Source: Bacteroidota bacterium
Lineage (GTDB): Bacteria > Bacteroidota > Bacteroidia > JAHEXY01
Direction: 5' to 3'
Assembly: GCA_023251875.1 (NCBI GenBank)
Contig: JAHEXY010000003.1
Location: forward strand, 486,290-550,289
DNA length: 64,000 nt
The translations under genes and the position numbers were made by a program. Each line of letters starts with the position of its first letter. Positions within the stretch are counted from its first letter, which is position 1. Shown one piece after another: positions 55,363 through 61,184 of the stretch. The notes beneath the pieces are model-generated. The model had not been told where the DNA came from and searched no databases. It worked only from the letters and a program-made list of their open reading frames with translations.

Positions 55363-56679
55363 ATGGAACCAACACAATTAATAAGAAATGCTTTTAACTC
55401 TTACACTTTTAGAGCATTTGTAATTTTTATTCTAATTCTTATTCTATTTATTCCACAGAAAATGGTTACCAATCTTATTGGAGAACGAACATATAGAAGC
55501 ATTACTGCTACTTCTGAAATTACACAAAGCTGGGGTAAAAGCCAGCAGGTAGATGGCCCAATTTTGTGCATACCCTATGTGGTTCCTATAACCAATTTGC
55601 AAAACAAATCAATTGAGTCGGAAACAAGATACCTTTATCTTTTACCTGAACAATTAAATGTAGATGGAAAAATTAATCCACAAATTCTATACAGAAAAAT
55701 TTACAAGGCTGTTGTTTATTCTTCTACGCTAAATTTAACAGGATCATTTGATATGACAGAAGCAACTAAAAATTTTCCCAGAGAGTGCTCTCGCATTATT
55801 TGGGAAGACGCAAGCGTTCAATTTAGCTTAAGCGATTACAAAGGAATAAAAGATATTCTCAAGATTAATTTAGGAAATAACAGTTATGAATTAAAACCTG
55901 ATCAATCTGAATTTTTCGGACATGCTTTCGTTTCTAAAGTAAATATTGCAGCAGATGCTGTTTTAAACTTTGATATGAATTTTCAACTCAACGGAAGTGA
56001 TCAAATAGAATTTACCCCAATTGGCAAACAAACCAAAGTAGCCATTGCGTCTCCTTGGTCAACGCCCTCTTTTTATGGTTCTTTTTTGCCCGAAAATAGA
56101 GAAGTGAAAGACAGTAGTTTTAAGGCCAACTGGAATGTGCTTTATACCAACCGACAATACGGCAATATTTTATTTGAAAAACCATCAGGTTTTAATTTAG
56201 ATGTATTAGGCGTAAAATTTTTATTTCCCATCAATCCCTATCAATCTACTCAAAGAGCAGTTGATTATGCCATATTAATTATTGGAGCTTCTTTTCTTGT
56301 GTTCTTTTTATTTGAAGTATTACGAAAGAAAAAAATACATGCCATACAATATTTATTAGTGGGTATTTCTCTTTGTATTTTTTACACGCTGTTGCTATCA
56401 TTATCAGAACACCTTGGATTTAATATTTCTTATTTAATTGCTTCCCTTGCAACCATTGGTTTAATTACCAGCTATTCTATTAGCGTATTCAAAGAAAAAA
56501 TGCCATCCTTTTTAATGGGCTTATCATTAAGCTGTTTGTATGGCTATATGTACATCATGTTGCAAATGGAAGATTATGCTTTATTAACAGGAAGCATTGG
56601 AATGTTTATAGTAATGGCAGTAGTAATGTTCTTGACTAGAAAGATTAATTGGTATGGAAATACAGCAAATGAAAATTAA
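55363..56679 (+). CDS. creD: CreD family inner membrane protein
   Basis: The protein is 438 aa, the usual CreD length. One N-terminal membrane helix (FRAFVIFILILILFIPQKMV) is followed by the CreD signature ERTYRSITATSEITQSWGKSQQVDGPILCIPY. A periplasmic beta-rich domain runs to about 290 (DMTEATKNFP, NLGNNSYELKPDQSEFFGHAF, PSFYGSFLPENREV). Five or so C-terminal helices begin with QRAVDYAILIIGASFLVFFLFEVL. In enterobacteria CreD belongs to the CreBC regulon and affects envelope integrity and colicin E2 tolerance. No CreB or CreC is seen here; control by the neighbouring winged-helix protein is inferred. Confidence 0.93.
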   Translation: MEPTQLIRNAFNSYTFRAFVIFILILILFIPQKMVTNLIGERTYRSITATSEITQSWGKSQQVDGPILCIPYVVPITNLQNKSIESETRYLYLLPEQLNVDGKINPQILYRKIYKAVVYSSTLNLTGSFDMTEATKNFPRECSRIIWEDASVQFSLSDYKGIKDILKINLGNNSYELKPDQSEFFGHAFVSKVNIAADAVLNFDMNFQLNGSDQIEFTPIGKQTKVAIASPWSTPSFYGSFLPENREVKDSSFKANWNVLYTNRQYGNILFEKPSGFNLDVLGVKFLFPINPYQSTQRAVDYAILIIGASFLVFFLFEVLRKKKIHAIQYLLVGISLCIFYTLLLSLSEHLGFNISYLIASLATIGLITSYSISVFKEKMPSFLMGLSLSCLYGYMYIMLQMEDYALLTGSIGMFIVMAVVMFLTRKINWYGNTANEN

Positions 56680-56683
56680 ATAA

Positions 56684-56752
56684 ACCACAGAGACAGGGAG
56701 GCGCAGAGGAAATTAAAACTACAATCACTCTGTGCCTTTGTGTCTCCGTGGT
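56684..56752. repeat. Cacagag-type repeat, long imperfect palindrome after creD
   Basis: The left arm starts accacagagaca and ends ggcgcagagg; the right arm is ctctgtgcctttgtgtctcc then gtggt. The arms pair over about 25 bp with a few mismatches around a 19-bp loop. This is the ccacagagacacagag interspersed-repeat type found in many bacterial genomes. It lies 5 bp after the creD stop and could block or end transcription, although no T-run follows. Confidence 0.75.
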
Positions 56753-56762
56753 AAAAAAATAT

Positions 56763-56868
56763 AAACACCGAGTTGCACGGAGGTTTTACACAGAGAACCA
56801 AAGAGAGGTTTGTAATAAAAATACGCTGTGCAGTACTATGAATTCTCGACTCTAATAAATTCAATAAA
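56763..56868 (+). repeat. Cacagag-type leader repeat upstream of the 184-aa gene
   Basis: aacaccgagttgcacggagg, then ttttacacagagaacc, then gctgtgcagtactatgaattctc just before the start codon. It is alignable with 57674-57786 nearly throughout and with 54513-54618 in the first half. Confidence 0.7.
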
Positions 56869-57423
56869 ATGATAGAATTGTTATTTATTTCTTCAAGTTC
56901 TTTATTGCTTCATTTAGCCATAAAGAATCTGCAGTTTTGTAAAAAATATAGATTGCTTATTTATACCACTTATGCTGCATTACTTGTATGCATTTTCCAT
57001 CTCAAATGCAGAAGTGAATGTGTCTGGCCATTTCTTTGCCTTTTTGGTTTGCCTGTATTTGTCTTTATTAAACTCCTCCTTAATTATTACATATCATATA
57101 AAACAAGTTTTTTAGGAATACTTGTTTTTTCAATAATGAACGTAGCGATTTATATAGCATGCATAAGCCTAATGTGTGAATTTCATGGCATACAGAATTT
57201 ACTACTTTCTATTGCAAGTTTCTGTTGTGTTATCTCAGTAAAACTTTTAGATCATAAAATTAAAATTCAAACAGTAACATTTGCTTTTATAATTCCCTTG
57301 CTATTGTTTTCATTTTTGATTCATATAACTGATCGTAATGGTGTAATTATAGTTTGTTCTTGGTGGTTAATAGTTGCGGCCATTCTAAATTTATCAAGTC
57401 CAATTAATGTGGAGAATATTTAA
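56869..57423 (+). CDS. Multi-pass membrane protein of unknown family
   Basis: The protein is 184 aa with no signal for export beyond membrane insertion. About six hydrophobic segments cover most of the length: LLFISSSSLLLHLAI, LLIYTTYAALLVCIF, FLCLFGLPVFVFIKLLLNYY, FLGILVFSIMNVAIYIACISL, LLLSIASFCCVISV, and FAFIIPLLLFSFLI with WWLIVAAILNL. It is Cys-rich for a membrane protein (nine or so, including KCRSEC). No family was recognised. It starts directly at the end of a cacagag-type leader repeat. A MITE-like element lies 18 bp downstream of its stop. Confidence 0.65.
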   Translation: MIELLFISSSSLLLHLAIKNLQFCKKYRLLIYTTYAALLVCIFHLKCRSECVWPFLCLFGLPVFVFIKLLLNYYISYKTSFLGILVFSIMNVAIYIACISLMCEFHGIQNLLLSIASFCCVISVKLLDHKIKIQTVTFAFIIPLLLFSFLIHITDRNGVIIVCSWWLIVAAILNLSSPINVENI

Positions 57424-57440
57424 TATGTAATACTAAATAA

Positions 57441-57665
57441 CTCACCCTACGCAAGCCCCTTTAGGGGCAAAATATTTGTAGAAATAGAGCGAAAAGTTCT
57501 ATTAAAGCCCCATCGGGGCGAAATATTTCGCTCCTACGGAGCTACGAAAGATGGGTGTTTATGCTATTTCTACAAATATTTCGCCCCGATTGGGCTTTAA
57601 ATGACAGTTATTAACAGGATTTGAGACAAAGTAATAAAATTATATGTTTTTATGCGTAAGGTGAG
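57441..57665. mobile_element. MITE-like 225-bp element
   Basis: The termini ctcaccctacgca (57441-57453) and tgcgtaaggtgag (57653-57665) are inverted repeats matching at 12 of 13 positions. Directly outside both ends is taaataa (57434-57440 and 57666-57672), a candidate 7-bp target duplication. Inside, an 18-bp perfect inverted pair (57470-57487 and 57564-57581, aaatatttgtagaaatag) is combined with the gcccc-t-ggggc hairpin words that recur in many Bacteroidota genomes. There is no coding capacity, so it would need a transposase in trans. The AT-rich flank means the target duplication could be chance. Confidence 0.6.
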
Positions 57666-57673
57666 TAAATAAA

Positions 57674-57786
57674 ATAAACACAGAGATGCACAAAGGTTTT
57701 ACACAGAGCACTACAGAGAAGATTGGATAAAAAAACTCAGTGTACCGCTGTGAATTCTCAGTGGTACTCGGTATAAAAAAAATAAA
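57674..57786 (+). repeat. Cacagag-type leader repeat upstream of the frameshifted membrane gene
   Basis: aacacagagatgcacaaagg, then ttttacacagagcactacag, then agtgtaccgctgtgaattctc and a cagtggtactcggt end. It is the closest relative of 56763-56868. Confidence 0.7.
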
Positions 57787-58216
57787 ATGAAAAAAAACTG
57801 GTGGGTTAATCTGTTTCTAAATTTAAGCATTGCAATATTTACAATATTAGTATTGGTTTTATATTTTTTTCAGTTACTTGATATTAATTATCCAACCCTT
57901 TTATTAATCCTCTTATCCATATCAACAATTATATCACTCTTAGTTGCATTGATTATACGAGGTATAGTATTTTTAATTGGTGAAAACAATACAAAGAAAA
58001 TATTTATCGGACTTGGAATATGGCTTGTCCTATTTATAGGATATCAATTAGTAAAACCGAAGTCAATATGGTTTATTATTAGTGAGCGTGTTATTAGGTT
58101 TGATTTTTGTCCCTTTCATTTTAAATTTATTTAGTAGGAAAGAAGTACCAGCAAATTTAATTCGGGTTTCTATTTGTATTGTTATATGGATATTTTTATT
58201 CTGGCATACATTATAA
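57787..58216 (+). pseudogene. Membrane protein gene with an apparent frameshift near 58055-58100
   Basis: The first frame (57787-58134, 115 aa) has four hydrophobic segments and then turns into charged, Cys/Phe-rich sequence (ISERVIRFDFCPFHFKFI). The next frame, open after 58054, continues the membrane-protein character: GLLLVSVLLGLIFVPFILNL, then FSRKEVPANLIRV and SICIVIWIFLFWHTL, ending at 58216. A one-position frame change around 58070-58085 would join them into about 142 residues. This could be a real decay mutation, a programmed shift, or a sequencing error. The family is not recognised. Confidence 0.6.
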
Positions 58217-58314
58217 AAAACAAATTTGAAGCTCATAAAAAACCTAAATACAGTTCATTTTATCTGTAATTTGAGATACATTTTATAAATGAATGAGCCG
58301 CAAAAATTAGAAAC

Positions 58315-59382
58315 ATGTCAAAAATTCAATTGAAAAATATTATCTGGTCATTCTTATTTATTCTTGCATCCCTCTGCCTCAGCTATTTTCCGCAAAATTA
58401 TCTCTTCATGCTTGCCAAATCATTTAATGTGCAAATAATGATTGGCTATATTTTAGTAGGTATTTTTTTATTGTTTAGAAAACAATGGATTATTGCAACT
58501 TCATGTTTTATCTCTACAATTATTTTATTCATTTTTGTAAACGCTCAAATTAACCTCCTCAACCTAAATAGTGCGAACTCCCCTCTCCTTCGGAGAGGGG
58601 TTGGGGGAGAGGTCTTCGGGAAGGGCCGGGGAGAGGTCTTCGGGGAGGGCCGGGGAGGGGTGACCATCGCCCAATTCAACATTCTCATGTACAACACCAA
58701 TTATTCAGCAACTATACAATCTGCTTTATCAAGCAATGCAGATCTTATTTCATTTCAAGAAATCAATCAAAAATGGGCTGATGAATTAGAAGAGAATTTA
58801 AAAACAGAATATCCTTATTACAAATTACTACCACAAGAAGACTTATATGGCATTGGAGTTTTTTCTAAATATCCACTTGAAAATATTGATGTTTTACATT
58901 TTGGCAATGCACCTCAAATTGCCGCTGAGATTTACTTAAAAAAAGCTAAGCAACCCAATTATTCTGATAAGCCTGGCAATTGCGAGAAGCAAACCTCTCC
59001 CCTTCGGGGAGAGCCGGAGAGGGGTATTTTTTTCATCACAACTCACATGTATTCTCCCGAATCTTATCACAATTGTATTTTGAGGGATGAGCAAATAATT
59101 TCTATTGCAAAATATCTCGACAGCATCCCATCTCCTAAATTTACCATTGGCGATTACAATTGTGTTCCATGGGATGTTTCAATTATTAATTTTAAAAAGC
59201 AAAGTCAATTACAAGACAGTCGCAAAAGTTTATGCGCCAGTTTTCCTGCCTTCTTCCCTCCTGCCATGATTCCTTTAGATTATATTTTTTATTCTAAAGA
59301 TGTGGAGTGTATAGAATTCAAGACTATTGACAATGGAGATTCTGATCACAAGGGGATAGTAGGAAAGTATTTGATAAGGTAA
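58315..59382 (+). CDS. Membrane-anchored endonuclease/exonuclease/phosphatase (EEP) family protein
   Basis: The protein is 355 aa. Three hydrophobic N-terminal segments (IIWSFLFILASLCLSYF, VQIMIGYILVGIFLLF, IIATSCFISTIILFIFV) anchor it, so the catalytic domain should face out. The EEP domain runs from about 120: TIAQFNILMYN, LISFQEINQKWADEL (metal-binding Glu), THMYSPESYHN, GDYNCVPWD, PLDYIFYS and GDSDHKGIV (catalytic Asp-His). The metal-dependent hydrolase core is complete; the substrate could be nucleic acid, lipid or inositol phosphate. Two family-1 GC-rich repeats lie in frame, one long copy in the linker (58580-58660) and one inside the domain before FFITTHMY (58994-59024). Both fall at surface-loop positions, so the enzyme may tolerate them. 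Confidence 0.88.
   Translation: MSKIQLKNIIWSFLFILASLCLSYFPQNYLFMLAKSFNVQIMIGYILVGIFLLFRKQWIIATSCFISTIILFIFVNAQINLLNLNSANSPLLRRGVGGEVFGKGRGEVFGEGRGGVTIAQFNILMYNTNYSATIQSALSSNADLISFQEINQKWADELEENLKTEYPYYKLLPQEDLYGIGVFSKYPLENIDVLHFGNAPQIAAEIYLKKAKQPNYSDKPGNCEKQTSPLRGEPERGIFFITTHMYSPESYHNCILRDEQIISIAKYLDSIPSPKFTIGDYNCVPWDVSIINFKKQSQLQDSRKSLCASFPAFFPPAMIPLDYIFYSKDVECIEFKTIDNGDSDHKGIVGKYLIR
58580..58660 (+). repeat. GC-rich repeat (family 1), expanded in-frame copy
   Basis: cccctctccttcggagagggg is followed by two further gaggtcttcggg-agggccgggg units, 81 bp in all (27 codons), encoding an Arg/Gly-rich linker (LLRRGVGGEVFGKGRG). It looks like one insertion followed by internal tandem duplication. 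Confidence 0.8.
58994..59024 (+). repeat. GC-rich repeat (family 1), second in-frame copy in the EEP gene
   Basis: cctctccccttcggggagag then ccggagagggg, read as SPLRGEPERG. It is nearly identical to 27115-27147 but read in a different frame. Confidence 0.8.
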
Positions 59383-59416
59383 ATTTCATAAAAATGCCTT
59401 GATCTTCTCAATCTAT

Positions 59417-60559
59417 TTATAATTGGATCAATGCAGGATAAATTGTCTTCACTTTTTCAATACAATAATCTATTTCATTTTTAGTGGTGTATTTGCTAAA
59501 TGAAAAACGAACACATGGGCGAGACATATCACAATTAACAGCTCTTAATACATGAGAACCTTGATTGCTACCCGAAGAACAAGCACTACCACCAGAAGCA
59601 GCAATACCATAAATATCTAAATTAAATAAAAACATTTCTGCATTTTCTGTAGCAGGAAAGCAGACATTTAATACGGTGTACAAGCTATTTTCAGAAGCTG
59701 AATCTCCATTAAATTCAACACCTGCAATTTCATCTTTAAGCCTAGTAATCATGTAATTTTTTATTCCCCTAATATGGGTCTGATGTTCGTTCATTTGGGT
59801 ATAGGCAACTTCCATGGCTTTAGCCAAGCCCACAATTCCGTATAAATTTTCAGTTCCTCCTCGCATATTTCTTTCTTGTGCACCACCATGAATAAAGGGC
59901 TTAATTTTTACATTACTGTTAATGTATAAAAAACCAACACCCTTAGGGCCATGAAATTTATGAGCTGCACAAGTAACATAATCTACATTCATTTCTTGTA
60001 AATTCATAGGATAATGTGCCATTGATTGCACCGTATCTGAATGAAAAATAGCATTGTTTTCTCTACACAAATTGCTTACTTCTTTAAAGGGAAGTAAATT
60101 TCCAATTTCATTATTGGCATGCATTAATGAAACAAAACTTCTAGGATTTGATTTTAATAATTCTTCCAAATGCGCCAAATCAACATCTCCATTTTTGTGA
60201 AGTTTTACTAAGCTTAATTTTATTTTTCCTTTATGAGCAAGATTTTCTAAGGTATGCAAAACTGCATGGTGTTCAATAGGAGAAGTAATGGCATGCGTAA
60301 TTCCTAAATCATGTATGCTGCCATAAATAGCAGTATTATTGGCTTCTGTACCGCCTGATGTAAAAATAATTTCCCCGGGAGAAACATTTAAAAAACCCGC
60401 AACCTTTTTTCTGGCATTTTCTATCAATACTTTGGTTTCACGCCCAAAGCCATGAATAGAAGATGGATTGCCAAAATTATTCTTCATCACACTACACATT
60501 TCTTCAATTACTTCAGCATCTAATGGTGTTGTGGCCGCATTATCTAAATAGATTCGCAT
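59417..60559 (-). CDS. Cysteine desulfurase (IscS/NifS family)
   Basis: The protein is 380 aa, of the normal length for class I desulfurases. Motifs are complete: YLDNAATTP at the N-terminus, GNPSSIHGFGR, FTSGGTEANN (PLP phosphate binding), SPIEHHAVL with the pyridine-stacking His, MHANNEIG, HSDTVQS, K201 in AAHKFHGPKG (Schiff base Lys), RGGTEN, and C327 in GSACSSGS (persulfide Cys). It removes sulfur from L-cysteine for Fe-S cluster assembly and tRNA thiolation. No iscU, sufU or tRNA-modification gene is adjacent, so IscS versus NifS versus a tRNA-specific role cannot be decided. It is convergent with the EEP gene. Confidence 0.95.
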   Translation of the reverse strand: MRIYLDNAATTPLDAEVIEEMCSVMKNNFGNPSSIHGFGRETKVLIENARKKVAGFLNVSPGEIIFTSGGTEANNTAIYGSIHDLGITHAITSPIEHHAVLHTLENLAHKGKIKLSLVKLHKNGDVDLAHLEELLKSNPRSFVSLMHANNEIGNLLPFKEVSNLCRENNAIFHSDTVQSMAHYPMNLQEMNVDYVTCAAHKFHGPKGVGFLYINSNVKIKPFIHGGAQERNMRGGTENLYGIVGLAKAMEVAYTQMNEHQTHIRGIKNYMITRLKDEIAGVEFNGDSASENSLYTVLNVCFPATENAEMFLFNLDIYGIAASGGSACSSGSNQGSHVLRAVNCDMSRPCVRFSFSKYTTKNEIDYCIEKVKTIYPALIQL

Positions 60560-60844
60560 AAATTTTAATTCTTTTAGGAATTCCAGCTTATTGCAATAAT
60601 TTGATAAAGGTAAGTGCGGAGAAAGAGGGACTTACCCTTTTTGTCTACTTCCCTTTATTATCAATAGATTTAAACATCTAATCTACACTTGGTACAGGAA
60701 TTGGTCAAGTAATACTTCTATTTCCTTTCATAAATACCATCTCTATTTCACGAATACAAAGTTAGCACTTATATTATAATTCATTGCTATTGCATAACCA
60801 ATTATTATAGAGTTGTAGGTTAAAAGGAGGGTTGTTTAGTTTTT
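60560..60844. other. Intergenic region with nothing recognised
   Basis: This stretch lies between the cysteine desulfurase start and the tRNA terminator. I saw no ORF of interest, no repeat of the families above and no clear promoter match, although a promoter for the desulfurase must lie in its left part. Confidence 0.5.
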
Positions 60845-60885
60845 AAAAACAAAAAGAGCTACACATCAATAAGATATGTAACTCT
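60845..60885 (-). terminator. Intrinsic terminator of tRNA-Arg
   Basis: On the minus strand a 12-bp stem (agagttacatat with atgtgtagctct, two G-U pairs) around a 7-nt loop is followed by tttttgttttt. It begins 13 bp after the tRNA 3' end. Confidence 0.85.
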
Positions 60886-60897
60886 ATTTTATTCAAG

Positions 60898-60971
60898 TGG
60901 TCCCGGAGAGATTCGAACCCCCAACCTTCTGATCCGTAGTCAGATGCTCTATCCAGTTAAGCTACGGGACC
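60898..60971 (-). tRNA. tRNA-Arg (anticodon ACG)
   Basis: The acceptor stem ggtcccg/cgggacc is perfect (7 bp, at 60965-60971 and 60899-60905), with discriminator A. The D arm is agct-taactggat-agagc. The anticodon stem-loop is tctga-ctacgga-tcaga with ACG in the anticodon position, and the T arm is ggggg-ttcgaat-ctctc-like with the TTCGAAT loop. CCA is not encoded. ACG is normally read as ICG after deamination and decodes CGN arginine codons. It is a single-gene unit with its own promoter and terminator. Confidence 0.96.
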
Positions 60972-60981
60972 GCATGCTCTG

Positions 60982-61012
60982 CAAAAGTACAGGTTTTTTA
61001 ACTTACATACAA
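60982..61012 (-). promoter_or_regulatory. Promoter of tRNA-Arg
   Basis: On the minus strand TTG (61012-61010), a 20-bp spacer and TACTTTTG (60989-60982) match TTG-N20-TAnnTTTG. The -7 box ends about 10 bp before the tRNA 5' end. Confidence 0.65.
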
Positions 61013-61074
61013 GCTTTATAAGTAAGTGCATTTTTTATATAAGCACATATACATTATAAAATGTATTTATAATG

Positions 61075-61104
61075 TTGATAGTTACCAATAAATTTTTATC
61101 TTTG
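61075..61104 (+). promoter_or_regulatory. Promoter of the SprB-repeat gene
   Basis: TTG at 61075-61077, a 19-bp spacer and TATCTTTG at 61097-61104 match the Bacteroidota primary sigma consensus. The start codon is 80 bp downstream of the -7 box. Confidence 0.7.
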
Positions 61105-61184
61105 TTTCACCCAGAATTCCCCTGCTTTTAGGTAAAATCCCCTTTTTTACTGCATTCATTTTTTTTCTTTTAATCTGTAAAGCC

